Under the pieces are notes generated by a model. That model did not search any database and had not been told where the DNA came from. It saw only the letters and a list, made by a program, of their open reading frames with translations. Below, piece after piece: positions 52,501-64,000 of a DNA stretch of 64,000 bases. Position numbers and translations under genes: made by a program. How positions within the stretch are numbered: position 1 is the first letter of the stretch; the number at the start of each line of letters is the position of its first letter. The stretch is from the NCBI RefSeq assembly GCF_035582795.1, contig NC_134367.1:108920062-108984061 (forward strand). Direction: 5' to 3'. Origin of the DNA: Mycteria americana (lineage: Eukaryota; Chordata; Aves; Ciconiiformes; Ciconiidae).

Positions 52501-55500
52501 CCCCCCTCCAATCTTTGCACTGCCATTCAGTGGTTCAAAACAGAGTTGGTTTATATCAAAAAGCTTTCTGAATGTCCCTGGATTTAGGAAGGGTTCGACT
52601 TCAAGTTTGACATTCATGCTTATCATTCATCGTTAAGATTGAACTACAACAAAAGCAGCTGTAAAAGCCCTCTGTGGGCAGTCTCGGTCCCTCTTTGACA
52701 TTGACAGCTTGGAGCAATCTCTGTTTATTGCTCTGAGATGAGAAATGTGTTGATATTCAAGCATAAATCCATGTGGAATAGGCCTGGACTTAGATTTGGA
52801 TTTGAAGTTCTTATAATTTAGACACCATTTAGATAAAAACTATGTAGTGCATTGTTGGTGGTTATGACGAAATATGTCTGAATTTGTGTACAAATTCCCA
52901 GTGAAACTCAGGAGAAACCACAAAAGTCAAACTCTGAGTAGAATGAGGGGAAGAAATACAAGTTTTTGATTAGACAATTTAGCACATGTCTTCGTAGCAC
53001 TTCACTTGAGCTAGTAATGCTTTACTCCTTGGAAAATCATCATTTTCTTCCCTTTGGATCTGGCCATTACTGGGAGAGGACTGTGTCATGAAGGAAGGTG
53101 GCTGGTACATATTTCCAAGAAGTCAGGGTGCCTTTTGATCAGATCGCAGTTTCACAGAATCACAGAATTCATCAGTTTCATCTCTAGTTTTATCAAAGTC
53201 TGAACTTTCTATTAACTGGCCTGATAAAAAATATGAATATGAAACTGTTGTTAAATAATCCTTTTTTTAGGGGTTTAAACATATGATCTGTTATTGGGAC
53301 TGTGGTGATAATCTGAATTAACATTATGTATGAAAAATCTTCACATTTTAAAGGTGTCTTCAGTAAATTCAAAAGGGTGATTTCAGGATGTTCTATGTGT
53401 CTTCTTTCTGGAAGAAAATATAATACAGGAGCAAATCCGCTTTTGTTGTGATTAGGTGGATATTCTGCTGTCTTACATTTTGCCACTGTTTGAATTTTGC
53501 ATTCTTTTTTTATTTCCATAGTTGGATACTTTGATCTTTTAAGGGCCCTATTGTGCTTCAGCCAGAGATTCTGTTCAGCAAGACTTGGCTCTCCTTTTCT
53601 ATTATGTTTTCTATTAGTACTTGTGTTACAGCAATGCTTCCAGACTCAAGTAAAGAATAAAACCTTGTTGTGCCAGGTGCTACAAAAAGCACATCGTAAT
53701 AACTATGAAGAGCATTTGTTTACGCTCACAAGACATGTACACAACAGGAAAGGAAAGGTTGCACAGCTGATCTGATGGTAGAAATCTTGGGTTTGGAGAG
53801 CTACTTAGTTTTCTTGTTAGCAGGCATCGTTTGAATCTCTTAGTTTTAATTGAAGCTAAAAATGTTTGCTGTTTGTAAGGGGTCTGATGGTTCATTGAGT
53901 TAATAATTGCATGTAGTCTTTAATCTCTACAGCAGCTGTTCAAATCCAGCCCAGTCTGGAATCAGACTCAAACTACTGTAATCCGATTGATGACTATTGG
54001 GAGTAAAATTATCTTGTGTTGTATGCTTAGAGACTTGTGATGCTTGCTCTACAGAAATACTAATAAACCTAGAGAATATGATGAGATAGATCTCTGTCAA
54101 CATCATAGTGAGTATGAGCTACACCCCCCTGCTATACATATGCACACATAATTAGCTCCTAAGCTGCCGCAGAAGAAATTCTAGAGTTTGCATGCAGGCA
54201 CTGGAATAAAGGATACTGCTGTTTCTAAAGCATTAATTAGAACTGCAGATACTGTAGGATGTAAGCTTGCCGTGCTGTATGGATTCTGTCAGTTAGGACT
54301 TGGACTGTCAATATAATATCTTTCATAAAACTAAATGCATTTGTTTGAAGTGAACTAGGACATTTTTAAGTACCTTAGACTCTGAGCATGTGTGAGAGAC
54401 ATAAAACTGGTAAGTGTGTATTGCAGTACTCAATACTTATTTGAAAGATACTGCTAAACTCCTATTAGATGATAAAGCCAACTTTCTTCTGGCCTTCAGA
54501 GTGGCTTTGACAAGGTATTTTTATATTAGGAACGAGTAACTTTTTCTTCTCTAAGGATAAAATTTGAAGTTAGCTAAAAATGTGTTAGGGTACAATTTTT
54601 AGTTTATGGAAATCGTGACTTACGGATGAGTTACTTTTAGACAATTTTGGTACAGCATCTCTTGTTAGTCAAAAGAGGCATGAGATAAATTTTAATCTGC
54701 TGTTCATGTAAACAGTGGGGCTGTCCTTAGGTTGTACAAGTGAAAGAAAAAAGAATGTAGCTTGACAGGGGAAGTGGGGATATGGTAAAGCAAGTAAAAT
54801 ATTTTTAACTGAAATATTATACACTTCCATTAGCTCTGTGTTGGTTTAATTGTTTTCTGCAGCTTGCGTAAAAGAGGATGGAGTTAACATATTGATAGTG
54901 ATTCACACTTGATAGAGGGTTTGTTTGCATCTGGAAACATGAGGGACATAATGATTTTCCCCGAATCTTGCAATAAATTTGCAGTATAGACAAAACTTAG
55001 GCCTCCAGTACCTTGCACTGATAGGAAATGCACTACAGATCATCTAAAAGCTTCTCTCCTTTCCTCTCTTAAGTCTTTTCTGCCTACTCTTTTGTTACGT
55101 TTATTATCTATGAAGTGTGGAATGGGATAAAATGGGGGTGTGCTCTATTCAATCAGTCTCTTGGGCACCCACATAGCTTTAATTTCATCAGAAAGAGTGG
55201 GACTTGGCATGGTAGCTATTTTGCAGAACTGATAGTAGAATTGGGACCAAAGAGCTGCCAGTATTTATACTTTATGCACAAATAATCCCATAAATGTTGC
55301 TTGACTAGAGATAGTGCATTTCTTCTTCACACTTTTTATTTTATTGTAAATATATTGGGTTCATATTTACTAGAAAGGTATTACTATTGCAATAAAAGTA
55401 CTGAACATAATCTGTTTCATCCTTTCCTTCTATACGGTACCCTATCTGGAAAGAAAGTCCTTAAGATAGGACTTAAGAACTTAGAGGAAGTATAGTATTT

Positions 55501-55703
55501 CTGGCAGGCAATTGATTCACTACTGTCACTCATTCATTATGTGCATTGTGCCAGCGCTATTTTTAGTCAAATTTACAAGTTACCAAATTCAGCACTTTTC
55601 AAAAGTTAGAACATAACAATTGCTATTTTTAGCAATCATTACCTAAGGATGTCTGTGTGCTTACCTAAGGATAATGAAAAGATATATCCTGCTGTGCAGG
55701 ATT

Positions 55704-55740
55704 GGTCCTTACAGTTTGGTCCCTACAGTTTGGTCCTTAC
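55704..55740. repeat. 14-bp tandem repeat, about 2.6 copies
   Basis: ggtccttacagttt (55704-55717) is followed by ggtccctacagttt (55718-55731) and ggtccttac. Just upstream, ttacctaaggat also occurs twice (about 55639-55673). Local slippage is the likely origin. Confidence 0.88.
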
Positions 55741-58700
55741 CCACCTTTTACTCCAGGGAGGAAGTAAGATTCACCAGCATGATGCCTGATGGAAATGGAA
55801 ATATCTTTTGAAGGGAGATATATGTGGTTATTCATAATTTTATTACTCATGAAAATATTTACGTGTAAAACTCTTTCAGGTTAACCAACTGTATGTTGCT
55901 GTGAATATCATCTTTTAAATGTTTATTCAATAATCAAAGTGGCAAACAAAGTATCACCCTGTAGTAGACAACCTCTTGCCTTACAATTCAGCTTCTTCCA
56001 GTACTGTTCTGGAGGATATGTAAACATATGTCCTTACAATATCAGAACATCACAAGTAACAGTAGAATAAGGCTGAAGATGCAGCAAAAGTGTATATGAG
56101 TAACTGTTGCCTCTGATGTACTCCTGAGAGCAGTGTACTTCTCAGCTGCTGGGAGTAATGTAATTTATGCATCTGTTCCTCAGAGCTGTGTTGAAGATAT
56201 TGGCAAAATTTGACTTGCTAATGGACTGTATTTGCTCTAATTTGGTATGCAATAAAGTAAATATTTGCATATAGTTAATAAAACTAAAGAAGTTGGGGTT
56301 AAATCAAATGTCACTGTTATGTTTAGCAGAATGTTCACTGTGTATTTAAGTCGGGATCAGATGCTATAAAGCCTCTATGCAATTACAAAAAGCAATATAA
56401 TACCTAAAAATAAAGTGCAATGATTTTACATCATACCTGTTATATGGATGAAAACTGTTTCTGCTGGGAGTTAAATGTCCTACCTTACATTTAGATGCTG
56501 ATGTTTTCAATAAAGGTGTTAGAACAGCAGGGCAGGGATTGTCTTTACCATGTCTGCACTGTACCAAATCTGCTTCCTCAGATTGACAGTCTTTACACGC
56601 CAGATATGGAAACAGCCCTTTAGTGAACATTTAGTTTTCAGCATTTATGAAACTGTCAATCTTAGGCAGACCCCTGGGAGAAGGCCTGAGGGCCCTTCCT
56701 GTGCCGTGCAGATGGCTGAACTTCATTTTAATGATCACTGAGATTTCTGCATTCATAGACCTGCCTGTGAAATGAGGGGCTGGTTTTCTAGATCCTAATG
56801 AGCAGCTGTGGTACTAATTGTCATTCTCACCAGTTTTGGGCGAGCAGACAAAGACGGCATGAGCTCTTGGAATAACCCAGCTGTGGGGTGTCCTGGCTGG
56901 TTGTGTCTGAAATACAATAGTGAGGTAGGGCAAGAAAGCGTTTGTTACCCTGTTTCGTGTCAGTGTTGTGAAAATGAGAGAAGTTCGCACTCCAGGGTTG
57001 CTAACCCAGCTTCTGTTACTGGTTCTGAACTAACGTTAAAAAAAGAAAGGTTGTGAAGATATCTCCTGATCCATGCTGAGTGGAAAAGAACAGTTAGCAG
57101 AGGAGATATCCTTGTAAGATCACAGCACATCTGCCTTAATGATGTGCCTTCCGAGGACAGGGCACTTTTTGAACTGTGCTGGTGCCCTGCAGGCCTTATA
57201 GTGGAGAAGTCTTTTTTTAAATCCGTTTCATAACCTCTTTACCTGTTAGCTGTTGTGACCTCCCATAGGCTCTGCAATACAGAAATATTTATAGATATTC
57301 TTGATGAATGTCCCATAAAGACCTGATCTTCCTCTGTCAGTCTTGTTAAGGTTCTTACTGGTATTATGACAAAGCTTAAATATTCTTGTTGTAAACTAGC
57401 TCCAGTGAAATCTATAGATTTTAACTATAATTATCTCCATGTTGCAAAAAGCAAAAATGAGACAATGAGAAGTGAAATGATGGGCCTAAATATAGATGCG
57501 TTTAGTAGCTTGAGATGGAAAGAGCATCCAGAAATCCTGTATTTTAATATTAGATCGGTACTGTGTTACAGATGGATATGGAGTGCTTTGTGAGAATGAT
57601 AATTAGGTTCTTTGTGTTACTCATTTCATTGTCTGGTATTTATGCTGTGGTGTGACTTATGTTCACATCCACTTAATACTGTTTAAAGAAATCCCAATAG
57701 TGCGTTAGAATAATGAATTTTCCTTTATAAAGCATTGGCTTTGTGCTGCTTTGCTTAATTGTGATCCAGGAAGGTGGAAGGGTGAAAACATAGGTGTTAT
57801 ATCCTTTCTTTTATTTCTGCTCTGTATTTGGTCCGTAACATTGAGTCTTGCATGCGTGCACCATTGCTCTTCCCCAGATAAAATGTAAAGCTGTATATGT
57901 GAACTTAGTAGGTTCAGCTGCAGGTTGTTCTTTTGATGATCTGGAATCCATTTTCCAGACATTTTCTTTCCAGCTAGTTGCACACATCTACGTAGCAAAC
58001 TGCTAAATATTTCTAGAGGTTTGCATAACATAGTTTTGAATTACTTAAAATGCTTTGGTTATAGGTTTGTGTTATAACAATTTTAACTACGCAACTGAAT
58101 TTCTAAGTGATTGCTATAAGCGACTAGAGAACAGAGCTTGTAGAGACACAAGCAAGTGTGGATTTTAACAGGAGAATTGAAATAAATTGAACCTGAAAAT
58201 TTAGACTGAAAACCTTAGTATATTTACTGTGACAGCATTGTATTGGGCTCTAGGGCAGCCTTTCAGAGGAGGTTTTGGAAGTCAAGTAACTCAAATCATT
58301 TAAAGTAGATTAGAAAGATATGCTAGAAAATGTAAGTGGGAAGCCTTCCTGTATTTCAACAGTGAATTTAATGTGTTTCATGTGGTTGATCAATGCAAGC
58401 AGTATGTTTAAAGCTGTTGCAAACATTAAGATCTATGGTCTGTGGATTTAAGTTATACACAGTTGACCCTACTTCTTTGGTTTGTGCAACAGCAGGAGCA
58501 AACAGATATGATTTTGTTTCAATGTATGTACATTCCACATACGTGCACAGTCTGGGCTAATGCACATGCTACTGATCTTTTTCTGTGTGTTTCTGCTTTC
58601 TTTTTCTCAATTGCTTGCATTACACTTCTGACTTCTGTGGTCTGTGTTGTTCAATTAGGAGATTTTCTGAGTCATTAAATAATCGTCTCCCTTTGGTCTC

Positions 58701-59461
58701 ACAATGTCTTCAATGCAGCAGCGGATGCTCCCCAGTAACCCAGGTTAGCTCTGGCAGGCTCTGTTAGGGTGGGCTTTAAAATGTAATTAAAATAACTCTT
58801 GTGTTCTGAAAACCTTGGGTACATCTCCATCCCTTCTTTCCCTGCTATCGATGAGGACAAATTCTACATGTCAGCTTTAGCAAGGAATATGGGAAAAAGG
58901 CAGCAAAGTGAGCACCGTAGTGACAAGCTGCAGCTATCCTTTAGTGGAAGTGGGTGCGGCAGCACTAGCCACTGCGATAAAGCAGCATGCACATAGATCA
59001 AGCCTAATTTGGGGCCCTGGAGTGATTCCATGCATGCATGGTGTTTTCAGTTTCTTGTTGCTTTTAGGTGGATGGAAAAGGGCTTGCATGTTTGTAAGGT
59101 GAACTTGTTTCCACTTGGGTAGTCACCAGAGCTGTTACCTTACGTGAAGGAGATTCGACCTCCATTTCTCGTCAGTTTTTTTCTTGCCATCTGTGGGAGG
59201 AGAAGGCAGGCATTGAGAAGGGAAGTTGTCTCAGCCTCTAACAGCATAATGAAGACTCTCAGAAACCCCAGGAAAGGTAGAGTGTCTAATGGCGAGCAAT
59301 TTCTGAGTACAGTGTAAAATCTGTGGTTACAGTATGGATGCTGGTGTGCACAGATGGAGGCTGATGTAGACTCAGAGTCTTCTGGGGGAAGAAACAGCAA
59401 TTCTGTGAGAATTACTATGATTGTGTAGCACTCAGGAGTATTGGTCCTAAGCAAAGTGCTG

Positions 59462-60055
59462 TGTTGTGGTTTAACCCCAGCCGGCAACTGAGCCCCACCC
59501 AGCCGCTCGCTCACTCCCCCCCGGTGGGATGGGGGAGAGAATCAGAAGAGTAAAAGTGAGAAAACTCGAGGGTTGAGATAAAGACAGTTTAATAGGGAAA
59601 GCAAAAGCCGTGCACACGAGCAAAGCAAAGCAAGGAATTCCTTCACTCCTTCCCATGGGCAGGCAGGTGTTCAGCCATCTCCAGGAAAGCAGGGCTCCAT
59701 CGTACGTAAGGCTACTTGGGAAGACAAACGCCATCACTCTGAATGTCCCCCCTTTCCTCCTTCTTCCCCCAGCTCCATATGCTGAGCATGACACCATACG
59801 GTGTGGGACATCCCTTTGGTCAGCTGGGCTCAGCTGTCCCAGCCGTGTCCCCTCCCAACTCCTTGTGCCCCCCCAGGCCACTCGCTGGTGGGGTGGGGTG
59901 AGAGGCAGAAGAGGCCTGGACTCTGTGCAAGCCCTGCTCAGCAGTAACAAAAACATCCCTGGGTGATCAACACTGTTTCCAGCACAAATCCAAAACATAG
60001 CCCCATACCAGCTACTGTGAAGAAAATTAACTCTATCCCAGCCCAAACCAGCACA
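59462..60055 (-). mobile_element. Solo ERVL-like LTR, subfamily C
   Basis: The element runs from tgttgtggtttaaccccagc to cccaaaccagcaca, about 594 bp, antisense to CNIH3. A perfect 5-bp duplication TGCTG flanks it (59457-59461 and 60056-60060). The R/U5 half is nearly identical to the copy at 31221, but the U3 part at about 59862-59965 is replaced by an unrelated GC-rich block (gccactcgctggtggggtgg and on). The TATA box is degraded (ccatatgc) and the CRE is altered (TGACACCA). The open frame of about 190 codons spanning it (59471-60046, minus) is not a known protein and is probably chance. Confidence 0.93.
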
Positions 60056-60060
60056 TGCTG

Positions 60061-61172
60061 GAAAGAAGCATGAGGCCTTGACATTTCAGTGGCTTAACAG
60101 TGACTGGGAACACAGTTTGATTCACTTGTTACAATTGATTTTCTAAGCATGAGAATTTAATAGCACTGATGAAGGGAGATTACTATTCCTGCTATGATAT
60201 CTTCCCAGTTTTGGTTTCTGTGAGGTATTTTATGTGCCCTGTTCACTGGTGAGACAAACTGTAAGAGTCATTCCATGTAAAAATGATATAATGTTCTGTA
60301 AAAGCAAAATTACATTTGAGAAGGAGGTATCCATATGTAATAAACAGGATAAGGAGGAAAAGTACTGACAGAAAAAGATGGGTTTATCTTTTGAATAAGA
60401 ACAACAGAATGTATTTAGGAAATAGGAAACTGAATAAATTGATTTAGGACTGAGCTTCCTGAGAGATGCCCTTCTGCAGTTGCAATCTACAGAGGTCTTT
60501 GTATTTCTATAAACACAAAGAAGCTGCTGACAGGTGCTTAGCTTCAGTGCTTGTTTTCCCATGCTTGAATTCAGCCAAACCTACATGTCTATACACAACA
60601 AAGCCTGCCTTATTTTCTTTGGATTTAGAGGGGAAGAATCTATCTACATGTGCGTGTATGTGTGTACTACTTTGTGTGAGGATGTATTGAATATTTATGG
60701 TGAGATGGTAATGATATGAGTATGATATCTACCTAAGATTTTACATTTTAAATGCAAAATGGTGGATTTGGAATAAGGATTTTGAATATTTACTGATATG
60801 GATGTTTACTTAAATATACATATCAGAGCAAAACTTAGAAAGGTATAGTAGTTTCTTTCCCTTGCTTATGTTAGAGCAAAAGATGTTTCTGATTAGCAGC
60901 ATTTTGGTCTAGAAGCTGACTTCCCTTTCAAGCTTTCCTGTGGTTTTCCACACATAAATGTCAGCCAGCACAATTTCTAGTGATAATTTGTAATGCCATT
61001 CATTAGCTTGGGACTCAGAGTGACCAAGTTGCAGCCCTTAAGAACTGTGCTGTTTTGCCAGTTTCTCCTTCAACTCTGTGCTCCATAACCATCTTGAGAC
61101 TTGATCTTGAGCAGTGTCTGAAAGCAGAGGACGTTATCTGAATCAGGGTGTTCCTGGTTCAAAATAGAAGTA
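60061..61172. other. Intron 3, unique-looking segment
   Basis: AT-rich intronic sequence between the solo LTR and the 28-bp duplication. No exon or transposon was recognised. Confidence 0.5.
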
Positions 61173-61228
61173 TACTGTTTATATCCTAACATGTTTGCCA
61201 TACTGTTTATATCCTAGCAAGTTTACCA
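61173..61228. repeat. 28-bp tandem duplication
   Basis: tactgtttatatcctaacat (plus gtttgcca, 61173-61200) is repeated as tactgtttatatcctagcaa (plus gtttacca, 61201-61228) with three differences. It is a small local duplication in intron 3. Confidence 0.9.
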
Positions 61229-63477
61229 TCTGACAGCTTCATACGCTCTCCCAGAATGAATTAAAGACGTTAGTTTAATTCCTATTGCACAGCTATCTGT
61301 ATCACAGAAGTTACTATTGCAGTTGACTACCTCAGCAGAAACAGTAAGGATTGACTGCTGCTTGTTTCTCAAACAGCTTTCTTCTCTCCAGGAGCTGAAT
61401 ACCATGTTTGTTAAAATTGATTGAAAGTTTCCATTGGTTTCAGAGGACATTGAGTCAAACGGCAGGATGATTCTTACAGCCAAGAACTGAGGCAATGTTA
61501 TTTTTTAGTTATTTATTCAGTTTACTTTTCCTTACAAGCCTTGCTGTTAGTACCTTTCTACACTTTATGCTTTCAATTCTCTCACCTTCTTTTCAGTTTG
61601 GTCTCTTAGGTAAATCGCCTCAATATAAACTGTAATTTGCTTTGCAGGCTGGGCTTTGTTTGCTTCTTTGCTTGAATTCTCTTCAGAAACTGTGATCAGC
61701 ACTGATCCTTTATTTATGTCCACAGGAATATATCAATCCAAGAAAAGGGTGAAGAGACATAAGTGACCCATTTGTTGTTCTATCAAAACCATAGGTAGAA
61801 TTAATTTACACCAGAAACTGTGACTGGAAAGTGAGTCTGTTTCTGAGAGTCCACCGCTTCCTTTGTTTCCTTTCTAGCTTCACAGCAGATTTTTTGCTTT
61901 GTTTTGTTTTTTATGTGCTGCATAAATTTTCAGCATGGGTTTCCTTCCCTGTTATTACCAGCCAGCCCACTGATCAGACACCAGGGTTGTGTTCTTGCTA
62001 AGTTCGTGGATTGTGTTGGAATCAGAAATCAAATATGTGATATTTAATGTAATATGCTTTTAAGTGTTGTGATGTTTAGTGGGTAGATGTACATCATGAA
62101 GACCTTTCTTGTCTGCAATTTGTGATGAAGATGAATCATTCTTTGGGGAAAGGTTATAGTCATGTTGTAAATCACATTCTAAAAATGAAAAAAAAAATCC
62201 AGCAGTGATAAATAACTACCATCTGGAATCTGAACTATGTAATTGTACTATGATTTGTCATGCACATAAGATAAGCTATTGAGAATGTTTAAGTTCAAGG
62301 CGTAGACACAGAGATATCCAAATGTGTTAGCTACTTCAAGTAGTGAAGTTAAATGAAAGTAAAAAAAATACATTCCACGTGAGCTGGAAAGACTCCTAGA
62401 ACCAAGAAGATGCAGAAACATTGCAGCACAGCTGTATGGCAGTAGGTAGGCATTGGGAGTAGCTGTATAGTAGGTTTTACATTGTTTTAAAAAACAAGGC
62501 TCACTTTAATTATTTGACAGATGAAAATGAATTTACATCAAAAGAAGCCCCTCAAATGCTTTTTGTGATTTAACTTTGGTTGATGTAGCTCCAAGATGCA
62601 GCAAGGGATGCAGATGAACTGTGTATGGGATTGTCTAGCTTTGAGAAATATGTACTGCTGGAATTAATCTCTTCTATGACTTGAATGAAGAAGAGAAATA
62701 GAGATTTCTGAGAAAAGGCATTGGAAGAAAACAAGAGAGGCAAGCCAGATAAGAAATGGGAAAGCAGTGAAAAAAGCAAAATGCCTTTAGAAATAACTAC
62801 TCTGAATCAACATCACATAAATTTCTGTTTCTGCCAGCTGCCCACTCACTCTCTCTTTTAATAGAAAGAATCATCTTGGGTCTGAAACAAGTAGTGTGGG
62901 GAGCCATGAATTTACTAAGGAAGTGAGTTTCCTGTCTCAGTGGGATTTAGCTCGCAATGCTGACTGACTAATGGATTTGATCTCTTCAGGGTGTATATAA
63001 CATATCAAAATGGTAGAAGCAGCCTTTTTCCAAAGATGCTCCTCCAATATAGAAGTGAAGCCCCAGTAATGGCTTTATTATTTCCTTTCTGAATGCATCA
63101 GTAATGAAACTTACTTCTATAAGAACTCTTTTACAGGCATTCATTTAGTCTCACAATGCTTCTGTGAGGGAGGCAGTAATATAATCTACATTTTGTAGAC
63201 AGAAATCTGGAGCACCAGCTAAGACAGTAAATGATTTCTCCCATGCCTCCAACAAGACCCTGGAGTACAGCCATGGTTAGAACCTGGACAAACCTGGCAC
63301 TGCGTCTTGTGCTCATTGCTCCTAGCCAAGCTGTCTGACAACTGAGGTATGTCTAGGGACAGACAGAGACACACAGGAGACTTGCAGAGATGGTTTGTTT
63401 TCTGAAAAACTGCTTAGGTGACTAAAGTCAAAGAGGTGGTTTACTGACATCTGTTATTTCTGTTCCTTTCTGTTTAG

Positions 63478-63590
63478 CTGGTGTTGCCGGAGTACTCCAT
63501 CCATAGTCTTTTCTGCATAATGTTTTTGTGCGCTCAAGAGTGGCTCACACTGGGATTAAATGTTCCTTTGCTTTTTTATCACTTCTGGAG
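63478..63590 (+). CDS. CNIH3: CNIH3 coding exon 4 (residues 67-103 plus 2 nt)
   Basis: The exon follows TCTGTTTAG and ends TGGAG|GTAAGC. It has 113 nt and leaves a split codon (AG + next exon, giving Arg or Ser). It encodes [20 protein letters not shown] then [17 protein letters not shown]: the LVLPEYSIH block common to cornichons, followed by hydrophobic membrane helices around the polar EW. CAQEW and VPLLFYHFW fit CNIH3 (CNIH2 has CAAEW and IPLLFYHLW as I recall it). The remaining coding exons, which hold the C-terminal third, are to the right of the window. Confidence 0.97.
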
Positions 63591-64000
63591 GTAAGCCCAT
63601 CTTTTATATGCTGACTGCTTGTTAGCCTTATTTGCCAGCTCAGCACATATGCAGATTGTATGAACTATGAAGTGCAGTGGTAGGCGTATGGCTGAATATC
63701 TTTTGCCTAGAAGCTTTTGCCTATAAGCAGCTGAAACTTATGTTTCTAGAGAAAAAGTAAATATTTTCATGAACATTTAGGATGAGTAAAGAAAAGACAT
63801 AATAATATAAATGTGGCCTTCAGTTACTAACTTAGATTAATGTTCCAAAGGGTGTCAGGATGTACTCACCACAACTGAATGAAAGCTTGGAAATGAAATA
63901 GACTGGAATCTGAAAGTGGAACTTGGTGAGGCTCTAAATATTTTACAGATAGGAGTTGTAAGGCAGTTCATATCTGAAAGGTCTTGGACCTATTCATTGA
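63591..64000 (+). other. CNIH3: CNIH3 intron 4, first 410 bp
   Basis: Begins with the donor GTAAGC and runs to the window edge. No further exon was seen in it. Confidence 0.9.

Larger units (their letters stand above)
46525..63477 (+). other. CNIH3: CNIH3 intron 3 (about 17.0 kb)
   Basis: Bounded by GTGAGC at 46525 and TTCTGTTTAG ending at 63477, in phase 0. It contains one solo LTR (59462-60055), a 14-bp repeat near 55704 and a 28-bp tandem duplication at 61173. The rest is AT-rich, unique-looking sequence with no recognised gene. The stretch 52560-52760 is less AT-rich and free of simple repeats. Confidence 0.92.

Noticed and set aside
53153..53172. cacagaatcacagaattc, resembling a CR1 3' terminus
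   Set aside because: Only about 18 bp match, and the diagnostic ggaagggacc block does not follow. It is too short to call a CR1.
59471..60046. 191-codon minus-strand open frame inside the intron 3 LTR
   Set aside because: It lies wholly within a solo LTR and matches no retroviral protein. Parts of the same frame recur in the other LTR copies simply because the DNA is repeated.

Overview
This is vertebrate nuclear DNA, almost certainly from a bird. The evidence is a CR1-type LINE population, including one nearly full-length copy, and several related endogenous-retrovirus LTRs of a style common in avian genomes. Long AT-rich introns and a single sharp CpG island complete the picture. Nothing looks bacterial, and no tRNA, rRNA or CRISPR is visible.

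The only host gene I can support is the 5' part of CNIH3 (cornichon family AMPA-receptor auxiliary protein 3) on the + strand. Four coding exons were found by reading across splice sites: 13213-13293 (27 codons), 43457-43525 (23 codons), 46477-46524 (16 codons) and 63478-63590 (37 codons plus 2 nt). All have canonical GT/AG borders and join in frame to 103 residues plus a split codon. The family is usually about 160 residues, so the C-terminal third lies beyond the right edge. The introns are about 30.2 kb, 3.0 kb and 17.0 kb, plus the first 410 bp of the next one. Exon 1 sits in a CpG island (about 12430-13600), which is the presumed promoter and 5' UTR.

Layout: 1-12430 is intergenic sequence upstream of CNIH3. 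It holds a rearranged LTR at the left edge, an internally deleted CR1 (about 7895-8199), a perfect 13-bp hairpin (7245-7276) and a short CR1 tail (12218-12300). From 12430 to 13600 is the CpG island with exon 1 and a G-quadruplex-like GGGGCT array. Intron 1 carries solo LTRs at 18529-19151 and 31221-31795, an old CR1 fragment (about 21131-21965) and the large CR1 (34038 to about 38290). Intron 3 carries a third solo LTR (59462-60055). Five-base target-site duplications flank the intronic LTRs (two perfect, one with a single mismatch), which points to an ERVL-type family. Every clear transposon insertion inside CNIH3 is antisense to the gene.

I found no undescribed gene system. The points most worth a second look are the in-place inverted LTR at 1-491, the CR1 ORF2 that keeps one reading frame but carries six stop codons, the mosaic LTR middles, the CRE-plus-TATA motif carried by the LTRs, and the 48-nt frame-preserving exon 3 that encodes the CNIH2/3-specific insert.
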